Source: Pseudomonas proteolytica
GTDB lineage: Bacteria; Pseudomonadota; Gammaproteobacteria; Pseudomonadales; Pseudomonadaceae
Direction: 5' to 3'
Assembly (NCBI RefSeq): GCF_007858275.1
Contig: NZ_VFEV01000028.1
Coordinates: forward strand, 20,872-84,871
DNA length: 64,000 bases
Shown: piece after piece, positions 34,398 to 44,410 of the stretch
Layout: the number at the start of each line of letters is the position of its first letter
How positions within the stretch are numbered: the first letter of the stretch is position 1
The notes under the pieces: model-generated
What the model saw: the letters and a program-made list of their open reading frames with translations, nothing else
Told to the model about the DNA's origin: nothing
Database searches by the model: none
Translations under genes and position numbers: made by a program

Positions 34398-35738
34398 TTA
34401 CAACTTATACACTTTGAGGCGCAGATGCAGGCTCAGCCCGGGCGTGGTGTTCTGCGCCCATAACTGACCGCCTTGCAACTGCACGATGCTGCGCGCAATC
34501 GACAAGCCCAGCCCATAACCGTCACCGCCCGGGCGGGCGGCATTGAGGCGGGTGAACGGCAGGAAGATCTGCTCCAGCTTGTCGGGCTCGATGCCCGGGC
34601 CTTGGTCCTGGATGCACAGGTGCCAGAAGTCGCCCTCAAGCTTACCGGTCAAGCGCACCACGCCCTGTTCGGGGGAGTGGCGGATGGCATTGCGCAGGAT
34701 ATTTTCCAGGGCCTGGGCCAGGCCATTGAGGTTGCCCAGCACCCAGACGCCTGCGGGCAGCTCGCAGGGCAGGCGCTCGCTTGACCAGCCGCTTTCAAAG
34801 CAGGCGTCTTCGCGCAACAGGTCCCACAACGGCTCCATCTCCACCGCTTCCACCGGCATGGATGGGCGTTCGGTATCCAGCCAGACCAGCTCCAGGGTGT
34901 TGCCGATCAGGCGTTCCATGCCTTGCACTTCGCGCTCCAGGCGTTGGCGCAGGGCGCCCGGATCGGGCTCGCGCTCGCCGGCCACCCGCAGCCGGCTCAA
35001 GGGCGTGCGCAGTTCGTGGGACAAGTCCCGCAGCAAGCGCCGTTGCAGCACCACCGTGCTTTCCAGGCGCTCGGCCATATGATCGAAGGCCCGGGCCAAT
35101 TCACCCAACTCATCGCGACGGCGCGTCACCTGGGCCCCGACCCGTGACGCCAGGTCCCCGGCGCTCAGGGCATTGGCCTGGCGCCGCAGGATCACCAGCG
35201 GCGAAATCAGCACCCGGTACAACAGCACGCCGAACAACAGCGCCAGTGAGGCCGGCAGGACGTGTTGCAGGAGGATGTTCCAGCGGCCATTGTCCTTGCG
35301 CGGGTCCAGGTGCAAGGGCAGCTCCATCACCAGCCGCGATTGGCCATCGCTGAACGGGATATAAAACGTCGGCCGGCCACCGGGGCGCCCCACCGGCCAG
35401 TCGATCCGGCGCACGAAATCCAACTTGCGCCGCTCAAGCGTGGTCAGCGCCTGGGAAGACAGCGAATGGTGGTCATCCACCACCACCGCCCACACCTGCT
35501 CCCGGGCGCGCAAGGTGTTCAGGAACTCGTCGACGCCTGCCGCGCCGCGCTCACGCCAGGCGGCTTCGGCCTGCTGCGCATAATCGGTAAGAATCTGCCG
35601 GGTGGGCGCGGGCAAGCGCGCAGTGGCTTCCTGGATACGCTGGCTCACATCCACCTGCAGGCTGACCACCAGCAGGCACAGCACCGCCAGCAGGCCGATC
35701 AGTTTCCACAACAGCGAATGACGGTTGGGCAGCCTCAT
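34398..35738 (-). CDS. Two-component sensor histidine kinase
   Basis: 446 residues. Two membrane helices (about 11-28 and 158-180) enclose a periplasmic domain of about 130 residues; a HAMP domain (about 180-235) follows. The phosphoacceptor is H241 in RDLSHELRTPLSRLR; the ATPase has NILRNAIRHSP, DQGPGIEP and GDGYGLGLSIA. It overlaps its response regulator gene by four bases. The neighbouring Fur-box operon hints at an iron or envelope signal, but the stimulus is not readable. Confidence 0.9.
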   Translation of the reverse strand: MRLPNRHSLLWKLIGLLAVLCLLVVSLQVDVSQRIQEATARLPAPTRQILTDYAQQAEAAWRERGAAGVDEFLNTLRAREQVWAVVVDDHHSLSSQALTTLERRKLDFVRRIDWPVGRPGGRPTFYIPFSDGQSRLVMELPLHLDPRKDNGRWNILLQHVLPASLALLFGVLLYRVLISPLVILRRQANALSAGDLASRVGAQVTRRRDELGELARAFDHMAERLESTVVLQRRLLRDLSHELRTPLSRLRVAGEREPDPGALRQRLEREVQGMERLIGNTLELVWLDTERPSMPVEAVEMEPLWDLLREDACFESGWSSERLPCELPAGVWVLGNLNGLAQALENILRNAIRHSPEQGVVRLTGKLEGDFWHLCIQDQGPGIEPDKLEQIFLPFTRLNAARPGGDGYGLGLSIARSIVQLQGGQLWAQNTTPGLSLHLRLKVYKL

Positions 35739-36454
35739 GGCGCCAGCCGGGTCAGGATGTAGCCGGTACTCCTGACCGTCTCCACGCGCCCGGCGGTGTA
35801 GCCGATGACCTGCAACTTGCGGCGGATGCGGCTGACATGCATGTCCAGGCTGCGATCATGCCGGGAATAGGCCCGGTGCATCACCTGCTGGTACAGGAAC
35901 GCCTTGGTCAGCACCTCATCGACATGGGCCACCAGGGTTTCCAGCACCCGATACTCGGTGGTGGTCAGGTCGGCCCACTGCTCATTGAGGCTGACATCGG
36001 TGCGCTGTTCGTCGAATGTCAGTTGCGGGTCTTCATTGCGCGCCGTGCCCGGCACCTCGTGTTCATAGGCCACGCGGCGCAGGATCGCATCGATGCGCAC
36101 ATCCATTTCCAGCATGCTGAACGGCTTGGGCAGGTAATCGTCGGCACCCTGGCTGAAACCGGTGATGCGGTCCTGCTCGGCGCCAAGGGCCGACATCAGG
36201 ATCACCGGCACCCGTTGATGCCGGCGCAGTTGCGCCAGCACCTCCAGGCCGCTGCTGCCTGGCAGCATGATATCCATCAGGATCAGGTCGAAAGGTTGGG
36301 CGCGCACCAGCTCGACGATTTCACCCCCGTTCTGGCGCAACGTGACATCGAAGCCGCGTTGGCCCAGGTGGCTGTCCAGATGGGCGGCAAGCACCGGGTC
36401 ATCCTCGACGGCGAGGATGCGACGCGCTGCGGGGAGCGAAGAGTGGGCGTGCAT
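35735..36454 (-). CDS. OmpR-family response regulator
   Basis: 239 residues. Receiver domain with acidic pair ED (17-18), phosphoacceptor D61 (LILMDIMLPG), a hydroxyl residue in LMSALG and K in LPKPFS; a winged-helix DNA-binding domain follows (TTEYRVLETLVAH ... DMHVSRIRRKL ... VRSTGYILT). It is the partner of the kinase with which it overlaps. Confidence 0.92.
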   Translation of the reverse strand: MHAHSSLPAARRILAVEDDPVLAAHLDSHLGQRGFDVTLRQNGGEIVELVRAQPFDLILMDIMLPGSSGLEVLAQLRRHQRVPVILMSALGAEQDRITGFSQGADDYLPKPFSMLEMDVRIDAILRRVAYEHEVPGTARNEDPQLTFDEQRTDVSLNEQWADLTTTEYRVLETLVAHVDEVLTKAFLYQQVMHRAYSRHDRSLDMHVSRIRRKLQVIGYTAGRVETVRSTGYILTRLAP

Positions 36455-36532
36455 GGGAATTTCCTGCGAATGCGAATGTTTCTAAGTTGCGCATTCTGGC
36501 AAATCTTCCGGCACATTCCTATTGATTGCGGT

Positions 36533-37912
36533 TTATTGCTGCATTTGCCGGATGATCCGACAGAACACCGGATCATCCAGATACGCCACATTGAGTCGGG
36601 TCCAGGGCACCTGGTTCTTGGGTTGGGTGCAGAAAATCGCCCCCGGCGCGAGCATCACACCCTCGGCCAGGCACAGTCGGGTCAGCACATTGGCGTCGTC
36701 GATATTGGGAAAACGCGCCCACAGGTACAGGCTCTGCTCGGGGCGGCAAAACACCTCGGCGCCCAATTCGTCGAGCAAGGCCAGGCCGCGGGCGGTAGCT
36801 TGGTGCAGGCGATCCTGCAGGCGGGACAAGTGCCGCAGGAACTGGCCTTCGCCGAGGATCACGTCGATAGTCCGCTCGCTGTACTCGGCGCCGCTGTTAT
36901 GCAGGATCATCTTGATATCGGCCAACTCTTCGACCCGCTGCTTGCTGCCGGCGATAAACCCGACCCGCAACGCCGCCGACACCGACTTGGAGAAACTGCC
37001 CAGGTACAGCGTGCGGTTGAGTTGGTCCAGGGCCGAGAGCTTGATCGCCGAGCTAGGCTTGAAGTCGGCCATGGCGTCGTTTTCCACCAGCAGCAGGTCG
37101 TAGGTCTCGGCGATCCGCAGCAACTGGTGCGCCTTGGCCGGTGACAGGTCGGAACCGGTGGGGTTGTGGCCGATGGACTGCAAAAAGAACAGCTTGGGGC
37201 GATGGGCCTTGAGCAACTGTTCCAACACGTCCAGGTTCGGCCCGTCGGGCTCGCGTGGCACGCCGAGCATAGTCGCGCCTTGCAATTGCAGTTTGCCGAA
37301 TAGCGGGTAGTAGCCCGGGTCTTCCACCAGCACCGGGTCGCCCGGGTTGACGTAGCGTCGGATGATCAGGTCCATGGCATGGTTGGCCCCAAGCGTTGTG
37401 ACCAATTGGCGGGTCGAGACCTTGATGTTGTAGTCCGCCAGCTTCTGGACCAGGCGTGCGCGCAGGCCGGCATTGCCCAGGCGCGTGCCGTAGCGAAACA
37501 ACGTCGTGACCCCGGCCCGCACCACCTGGCGATGGAACTTGTCCAGGCGCATATCCATCAGCCATTCCACCGGCGGGAAACCTTCCCCCAGGGGCGAATG
37601 CCCAGGGTCGCGCAGGAACTGCTGGCGCATCATCCAGATGGTGTCCAGCGCGCGGTTGTAAGGCAGGCTGTCGTCTTCTTCGCTGGTCGGCGCCACGCGC
37701 GTGGTGACAAAAAAGCCCTGGCCGTGGCGGGCCTCGACCAAACCTTCGGCGGCCAGGTGCTCATAGGCAGTGATCACGGTGTTTTTCGAATGGCCATGCA
37801 GGCGCATGTACTCGCGCAGCGACGGCAGCTTCTCGCCGGCCTTCAAGGCGCCGTCGGTGATTTGCTGGGAGATCGCACTGGCTACCTGCTGCGCGAGGGT
37901 CGAGCGCGCCAT
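36533..37912 (-). CDS. MocR-type regulator (GntR DNA-binding + aminotransferase domain)
   Basis: 459 residues. The N-terminal winged helix (about 1-70: GEKLPSLREYMRLHGHSKNTVITAYEHL, EARHGQGFFV) is fused to a fold-type I aminotransferase domain with LGANHAMDLIIRRY, PTGSDLSPAKA and the PLP lysine in YLGSFSKSVSAALRVGF. Such proteins usually use PLP as sensor rather than catalyst. It is divergent from mvaA, with a GGTACAG/CTGTACC repeat between them, so it probably controls the mevalonate genes and itself. Confidence 0.88.
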   Translation of the reverse strand: MARSTLAQQVASAISQQITDGALKAGEKLPSLREYMRLHGHSKNTVITAYEHLAAEGLVEARHGQGFFVTTRVAPTSEEDDSLPYNRALDTIWMMRQQFLRDPGHSPLGEGFPPVEWLMDMRLDKFHRQVVRAGVTTLFRYGTRLGNAGLRARLVQKLADYNIKVSTRQLVTTLGANHAMDLIIRRYVNPGDPVLVEDPGYYPLFGKLQLQGATMLGVPREPDGPNLDVLEQLLKAHRPKLFFLQSIGHNPTGSDLSPAKAHQLLRIAETYDLLLVENDAMADFKPSSAIKLSALDQLNRTLYLGSFSKSVSAALRVGFIAGSKQRVEELADIKMILHNSGAEYSERTIDVILGEGQFLRHLSRLQDRLHQATARGLALLDELGAEVFCRPEQSLYLWARFPNIDDANVLTRLCLAEGVMLAPGAIFCTQPKNQVPWTRLNVAYLDDPVFCRIIRQMQQ

Positions 37913-37941
37913 GGGCGTTTCCTTGTAGGGTTGTTGTTATG

Positions 37942-37976
37942 GGTACAGTCGCGTAACTGTCCGGCAAAACTGTACC
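37942..37976. promoter_or_regulatory. Inverted repeat GGTACAG-N21-CTGTACC, putative MocR operator
   Basis: GGTACAG at 37942-37948 and CTGTACC at 37970-37976; a further ACTGTCC lies between them as an imperfect direct copy. It is located in the 133-base divergent promoter region of the MocR gene and mvaA. Confidence 0.5.
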
Positions 37977-38045
37977 TTCTTTCAAGGCTACAGATCGGGC
38001 AACTTGGCGTCATCCAATAACAAATGACTCCCCAAGGAGCCCTCG

Positions 38046-39332
<1,287 letters not shown>

Positions 39333-39334
39333 CC

Positions 39335-40237
39335 GTGGACGCTGTGCGGTTGGTGGAAGTAGGCGCGCGCGACGGCCTGCAAAATGAAGCCCGCAGCCTG
39401 CCGGTAGAAACCCGCGTGGCGCTGCTGGAGGGGTTGGTCGCGGCGGGGCTGAAAACCCTGGAGGCGGGGGCTTTTGTCTCGCCACGCTGGGTGCCGCAGA
39501 TGGCCGGCACCGACGAAGTGCTGCGCCGTCTCGGGCAGCCCGCCGGGGTGACCTACAGCGCCCTGGTGCCCAACCTGCAAGGCCTGAACGCCGCGCTGGC
39601 GGCGGGGTGTCGGGAGGTGGCGGTGTTTGCGGCGGCCTCCGAGGCGTTTTCCCGCAAGAACATCAATTGCTCGATTGCCCAGAGCCTTGAGCGCTTTGGT
39701 CCGGTGTTGACCAAGGCCCGCGAGATGGGCGTGGCAGTGCGTGGGTATGTGTCTTGCGCGCTGGGTTGCCCGTTCAGTGGCGAGGTTGCGCCTGGCGAAG
39801 TGGCACGGGTGACGACGGCACTGCATGAGATGGGCTGTTATGAAATCAGCCTGGGCGACACCATCGGCGTCGGTACTCCGCAAGCCACTGCCCGGCTGAT
39901 CGCCGCCTGTGCTGCCGAGGTGCCGGTCAGCGCCCTGGCCGGGCACTTCCATGACACCTACGGCATGGCCGTGGCCAATGTCCAGGCGGCATTGGCGGCT
40001 GGGGTCAGGGTGTTCGACAGCTCCGTCTCAGGCCTGGGCGGCTGCCCTTACTCACCGGGTGCCACCGGTAACGTGGCCACCGAAGAATTGGTTTACCTGC
40101 TGGAACGCCAGGGCCTGGGCACCGGTGTCGACCTTGAGCGCTTGATCGAGGTCAGCGCGTTTATCGACAGCCAGTTACAGCGCATCGGTGGCTCGCGCGT
40201 GGCGAAAGCCATGCAAGCGCGCCAAAGCTTTTCATAA
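39335..40237 (+). CDS. mvaB: Hydroxymethylglutaryl-CoA lyase
   Basis: 300 residues from GTG 39335, two bases after the mvaA stop. RDGLQNE near the N-terminus, metal-binding HFHDTYGMA, and the signature SGLGGCPYSPGATGNVATEE with the catalytic Cys identify HMG-CoA lyase. It splits HMG-CoA into acetyl-CoA and acetoacetate. Paired with mvaA it forms the mevalonate degradation route. Confidence 0.93.
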   Translation: MDAVRLVEVGARDGLQNEARSLPVETRVALLEGLVAAGLKTLEAGAFVSPRWVPQMAGTDEVLRRLGQPAGVTYSALVPNLQGLNAALAAGCREVAVFAAASEAFSRKNINCSIAQSLERFGPVLTKAREMGVAVRGYVSCALGCPFSGEVAPGEVARVTTALHEMGCYEISLGDTIGVGTPQATARLIAACAAEVPVSALAGHFHDTYGMAVANVQAALAAGVRVFDSSVSGLGGCPYSPGATGNVATEELVYLLERQGLGTGVDLERLIEVSAFIDSQLQRIGGSRVAKAMQARQSFS

Positions 40238-40283
40238 AGAGCCTTAATAAAAACAACAAGCCCGCAAGGGCGCGGAGGGCACC

Positions 40284-40739
40284 ATGCATCAACCTTTTTC
40301 ACCGCCAAAAAAGCAAAACCTCTACGAGGTCTGGGGCGACACCATCGATGGCCGCGACCTGATGCTGTCCATCGGCATCGGTGCAGTGGTCAGCCTGGGT
40401 GCGTATTTCGGCGCTCACTACTTGCTGCAACCGATTGTCGAGTCGGCGCAGATGGCCAAGACCTACGCCATGCTGGTGGGCGTGCTCGGCTGCCTGGGTG
40501 CAGGTGTGATCAGCGCCAAGTTGTTCCCGCCCAAGCGTGACGTGCAGGAACACGCGGCTGACCCGGCGTTTCGCGAACAAGTGGTGGCCGACCTGCTCAA
40601 GGAGTACGGCAGTCTTGGCCGGCTTGAGGACTTGTCTGACGAAGTGATCGCCGAGTTGCGCGAGCTGGAATTGTACGACTTGTTCCGTGAAGCCCAGGCG
40701 CGTGAAGAACAGGCGCACCTGAACGGAGGGCGCCCGTGA
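40284..40739 (+). CDS. Small membrane protein, probable accessory subunit of the TctA-like permease
   Basis: 151 residues with two membrane segments (about 27-50 and 58-78) and a charged, helical C-terminal half (FREQVVADLLKEYGSLGRLEDL). It has the size of a TctB small subunit but only half its membrane helices, so I do not assign it to TctB. Its stop overlaps the start of the large permease. It probably serves transport of the mvaAB substrate. Confidence 0.6.
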   Translation: MHQPFSPPKKQNLYEVWGDTIDGRDLMLSIGIGAVVSLGAYFGAHYLLQPIVESAQMAKTYAMLVGVLGCLGAGVISAKLFPPKRDVQEHAADPAFREQVVADLLKEYGSLGRLEDLSDEVIAELRELELYDLFREAQAREEQAHLNGGRP

Positions 40740-42121
40740 TGGAAATGCTGATGCATGAAATCATGATGGCGTTCGCCTTGGGGTTGCTGGGGGCGGTGGT
40801 GTTTTCCGCCATCGGCCTGGTCTCGGGCACCGACGAAACCGCCACCCTGGCGCCGCTGACCATGCTCGTGGTGTTGCTCGGCGCACCGCCTGCCGGGGTG
40901 TTGACGTTCTTTCTTGCCGGCGCTGTCGCCAAGCACATGACCCACGCGGTGCCCACGGCCTTGCTGGGCATTCCCGGCGACACAGTGGCCACCGCCTTGC
41001 TCGGCGATGCCAACTACCTGCGCAAACTCGGCGTGCCGCATATCGCCCTGCGCAAAATGATCACCGGCGGCGCGGTGGCGGCGTTGATCGCGGTGCCGCT
41101 GTCGGTCCTGTTCGCGGTGTTACTGGCGCCGTTTGGCGGGGTGATCAAGCAGTTCGCACCGTGGGTGTTCCTGTGTGCGGCCCTGGCCATTGCGTACTTT
41201 TCTGCCGGCCGCTGGGCCTCGGTGCTGACCCTGGTGCCGTTTGTTGTGGTGATCGTCGCGTTGCAGGCCTTGACCGGCCACTACGGGGTGAAACTGTCGG
41301 TGAGTTATTTCCTCGGCATCGCCGTGGCGCCGTTGATTGCTTCACTGTTCTCGCTACTGGCTCCCGGTGAGCGCGAGCAGATGCGTCGCAACGAATACCG
41401 AGTGTTCTCCCTGGCGCCGGACGTCAAGGGCTGGAGTGGCTACTTCCCTAACCCGTTCAAGGTCATCAACCGCCGCCAGGTTAAAGTCACCGCCATGGCG
41501 GCCAGTGTGTCGAGCGCGACGTTCGTGTTCAGCCCCGTGGCGATGACCGTGATCATGGGCGAAGTGATCGGCGCGCGGATCAAGCAGGCGTATGACCGCC
41601 TGACCACGGTGATCACCGCACGAAACGGGGTCACCGAGTCCACGTACATCGCCGAAACCCTGATCCCACTGATGGCCTTCGGTTTGCCCCTGAGCCCCGT
41701 GGCTGCCGGCCCGGCCGCGCCGCTGTTCAACGCACCACCACGCTTCTGGGTGGACAACGCCAGCGGCCAGGTCAACAACCTGCATAACCTGCTCAGCACC
41801 TGGGACTTCCTCGGTTACGGCATGCTCGCCGTGATTGTGGCGATCCTGGTGGCATACCCGTTCACCATGAACTTCGCCCATGGTGCCGCCGCTTTCGTGG
41901 TGCGCAAGATCAGCCATGAAGCGGTGATCGCGACGTTTATAGGCCTGGTGCTGGTGATCGGTATCTGGGAGGGCGGTCTGCTGGGGCTGCTGGTGATCGT
42001 CACGGTGGGGTTGCTGGGTGGTTTCCTGGCGCGCTTTCTAGGCTTCAACACCGGTGTGCAGTTCATGGGGTACTACACGGCGGTACTCAGTGTGCCGGCA
42101 ATCATCGCGCTGGCGGGGTAG
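40739..42121 (+). CDS. TctA-like large membrane permease, possible mevalonate carrier
   Basis: 460 residues from ATG 40739 (GGAGGG upstream; GTG one codon earlier is possible). About 11-12 membrane helices. The segments LSGTDET-like near the start and VPTALLGIPGDTVATALLGD, and later TESTYIAETLIPLMAFGLPLSP, resemble the two Gly/Pro-rich repeats of the tripartite tricarboxylate TctA family. No periplasmic TctC-type binding protein is nearby, which is unusual. Substrate mevalonate is inferred from the operon. Confidence 0.65.
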   Translation: MEMLMHEIMMAFALGLLGAVVFSAIGLVSGTDETATLAPLTMLVVLLGAPPAGVLTFFLAGAVAKHMTHAVPTALLGIPGDTVATALLGDANYLRKLGVPHIALRKMITGGAVAALIAVPLSVLFAVLLAPFGGVIKQFAPWVFLCAALAIAYFSAGRWASVLTLVPFVVVIVALQALTGHYGVKLSVSYFLGIAVAPLIASLFSLLAPGEREQMRRNEYRVFSLAPDVKGWSGYFPNPFKVINRRQVKVTAMAASVSSATFVFSPVAMTVIMGEVIGARIKQAYDRLTTVITARNGVTESTYIAETLIPLMAFGLPLSPVAAGPAAPLFNAPPRFWVDNASGQVNNLHNLLSTWDFLGYGMLAVIVAILVAYPFTMNFAHGAAAFVVRKISHEAVIATFIGLVLVIGIWEGGLLGLLVIVTVGLLGGFLARFLGFNTGVQFMGYYTAVLSVPAIIALAG

Positions 42122-42230
42122 CCAGCTCAACGGCGTCTTACCTGCAATAACCACCACACATTCCCCGGCAGATAGCCATTTATCTGCGACGGGAGACTGT
42201 TGCCTGCGATCAAGCAAAGGAATAACAACA

Positions 42231-43472
42231 ATGAACATCCTTTCCCGCTCCACCCCTGTGCTGCTGGGCTGCCTGGCAGTCACTGCCAACAGCCACGCCC
42301 AAGGTTTTGTCGACGATGCCAAGGGCTCGCTGAACCTGCGCAATTTTTACATCAACCGCAACTTTGTCGATGGCCGCTACCCCCAGGCCAAGGCTGAGGA
42401 ATGGACGCAGAGTTTTATCCTCGATGCGCGTTCGGGTTTTACGCAAGGCACCGTTGGCTTTGGCCTGGATGTACTGGGCCTGTATTCGCAGAAGCTCGAC
42501 GGCGGCAAGGGCACTGCCAACACCCAGTTGTTGCCGGTGCACGACGATGGGCGCCCGGCGGATGATTTCGGGCGGTTGGGCGTGGCATTGAAGGCGAAGC
42601 TTTCCAACACCGAGCTAAAAGCCGGGGAGTGGGCACCAGCCCTGCCGGTGTTGCGCTCTGACGATGGCCGTTCGCTGACCCAGACCTTTCGCGGCGCGCA
42701 ATTGACCTCCCGCGAGTTCGATGGCCTGACCCTGTACGGCGGCCAGTTCCGTGGCAACAGCCCGCGCAATGACGCGAGCATGGAAGATATGTTTATGGCC
42801 GGGCGCGCGGATGTGACCTCGGACCGTTTCAACTTCGGCGGCGCCGAATACCAGTTCAACGACAAGCGAACCCAGGTGGGCGTGTGGTACTCGGAGTTGG
42901 CCGATATCTATCAGCAGCGCTACTTCAACCTGATCCACAGCCAACCCCTGGGCCGTTGGTTATTGGGGGCCAACCTGGGTTATTTCTCCGGCGAAGAAAA
43001 CGCCAGGGCCCTGGCCGGCGACCTGGAAAACCGCGCGCTGTCGGCGATGCTCTCGGCCAAGTTCAACGCCCATACGTTTTACCTGGGCGGGCAACGCATG
43101 TCCGGGAAAAACGGCTGGATGCGCGTCAATGGCACCGCCGGTACCAGCCTGGCCAACGACAGCTATAACTCCAGCTACGACGCCGCGCGTGAGCGTTCCT
43201 GGCAACTGCGCTATGACTACGACTTCGCCGCCCTGGGCGTGCCGGGCCTGACGTTGATGACCCGCTACATTCGCGGCAGCAATGCCCATGTGGGGGCGGT
43301 GACGGATGGCAAGGAGTGGGGGCGGGAGTCGGAGTTGGCGTATGTGGTGCAAAGCGGGGTGGCGAAGAATCTCAACGTGCGTTGGCGTAATTCGACCTTG
43401 CGTCGGGATTACAGCACGCTGGAATTTGATGAGAATCGGTTGATTGTCAGTTATCCGCTTTCGTTGTTTTAA
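42231..43472 (+). CDS. OprD-family outer-membrane porin
   Basis: 413 residues from ATG 42231 with a signal peptide (about 1-23, ending SHAQ). The mature start GFVDDAKGSLNLRNFYINRNF, then EWTQSFILDARSGFTQGTVGFGLDVLG, is the OprD consensus; the barrel ends LIVSYPLSLF. OprD porins pass small carboxylates or amino acids. As last gene of the mvaAB unit it plausibly admits mevalonate. Confidence 0.9.
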   Translation: MNILSRSTPVLLGCLAVTANSHAQGFVDDAKGSLNLRNFYINRNFVDGRYPQAKAEEWTQSFILDARSGFTQGTVGFGLDVLGLYSQKLDGGKGTANTQLLPVHDDGRPADDFGRLGVALKAKLSNTELKAGEWAPALPVLRSDDGRSLTQTFRGAQLTSREFDGLTLYGGQFRGNSPRNDASMEDMFMAGRADVTSDRFNFGGAEYQFNDKRTQVGVWYSELADIYQQRYFNLIHSQPLGRWLLGANLGYFSGEENARALAGDLENRALSAMLSAKFNAHTFYLGGQRMSGKNGWMRVNGTAGTSLANDSYNSSYDAARERSWQLRYDYDFAALGVPGLTLMTRYIRGSNAHVGAVTDGKEWGRESELAYVVQSGVAKNLNVRWRNSTLRRDYSTLEFDENRLIVSYPLSLF

Positions 43473-43501
43473 ACAGGTAAAACCGGAAACTGCATTCCCC
43501 T

Positions 43502-43577
43502 GTAGGAGCCGGCTTGCCGGCGATGGTGGTGTATCAATCGACAAAGACATCGACTGACCCGCCTCCATCGCCGGCAA
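43502..43577. repeat. Truncated REPIN
   Basis: The left arm TGTAGGAGCCGGCTTGCCGGCGATGG is intact, but the right arm breaks off after CCATCGCCGGCAAG, losing the expected CCGGCTCCTACA. It ends 11 bases before the stop of the next gene. Confidence 0.75.
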
Positions 43578-43588
43578 GGGGACCTATC

Positions 43589-44410
43589 CTAGCGCTGGCA
43601 AGGATCGTTCTTGTTCAACAGATTCCCCGTCGAATACCACACGCGTTGCGCCGCTGGCCCCAGGTCCAGCGCCACCGGCGCATCTGCGCGCCCCTCCAGC
43701 AACGTCGGATAAACCCCAGGCTTGAGCGGCGACTGGCAGACAATCGGCAGCGACTGCACGGTGGTGAAGTTCAAATCCACCGTAGACACCAGTTGCGCCG
43801 CCGAAAACGGCGCTGGCGGGCCGGGCAGGGTGATGATTTCCTGGAAGTCCGGATCCTGGGCGATGTAGTGCGTCAAGTGCGCCTCTGTGCCCCGGCCAAA
43901 CAGGGTGTAGACCAGCTGTTTCGGCCGGTCGATGCCCAGGTTGAACGGCCGGTAGATCACCACCGCCTCGACCGTCACGGGTACGTTGTCAAACAGCACC
44001 GGCCCCGGTGTGCCGCCGCCATCGTTGGAGTAGCCGTCAAAGATCGTCGCCTTGAACGAGGTCACTTCACCGGCCTTGAGCTGGGGCAGGGTGAACGTGT
44101 CGTCGTCGACGTTGATCAGGTTGTACGGCTTGCTCGGATTGGCCGCGCGCAGGGCCTGGTACTTGGCCATTACGTCTGCGGGCAGGCTGGCCTGGAGCAC
44201 GATCTGGTACATGTGCTTTTCCGTGGTGAACATTGGCATGTGCACCAGGAACAGGGTCTGCGAGCCGACCATGAACATGCCGTGGTTGCCCGGCGCATCG
44301 GCATCGGCGCCGTTGCTGACCGCGTGCAGTTCATGGGGGGAATGGGCAACGGCCAGCGGGGCGAGGGCCATCGATAGCGCAAGCAGCAGGGTTGCAAGGG
44401 AGCGTTTCAT
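43589..44410 (-). CDS. Secreted His/Met-rich protein of the tyrosinase operon
   Basis: 273 residues with a signal peptide (about 1-22, LAPLAVA). The mature N-terminus is rich in His and Met (HSPHELHA, GNHGMFMVG, VHMPMFTTEKHMY), which could bind copper. The rest is beta-rich, ending with a single pair of cysteines (IVCQSPL and NDPCQR). No family recognised. Its start overlaps the end of the mono-heme protein gene by four bases. A periplasmic copper-handling or electron-transfer role is inference from context. Confidence 0.65.
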   Translation of the reverse strand: MKRSLATLLLALSMALAPLAVAHSPHELHAVSNGADADAPGNHGMFMVGSQTLFLVHMPMFTTEKHMYQIVLQASLPADVMAKYQALRAANPSKPYNLINVDDDTFTLPQLKAGEVTSFKATIFDGYSNDGGGTPGPVLFDNVPVTVEAVVIYRPFNLGIDRPKQLVYTLFGRGTEAHLTHYIAQDPDFQEIITLPGPPAPFSAAQLVSTVDLNFTTVQSLPIVCQSPLKPGVYPTLLEGRADAPVALDLGPAAQRVWYSTGNLLNKNDPCQR

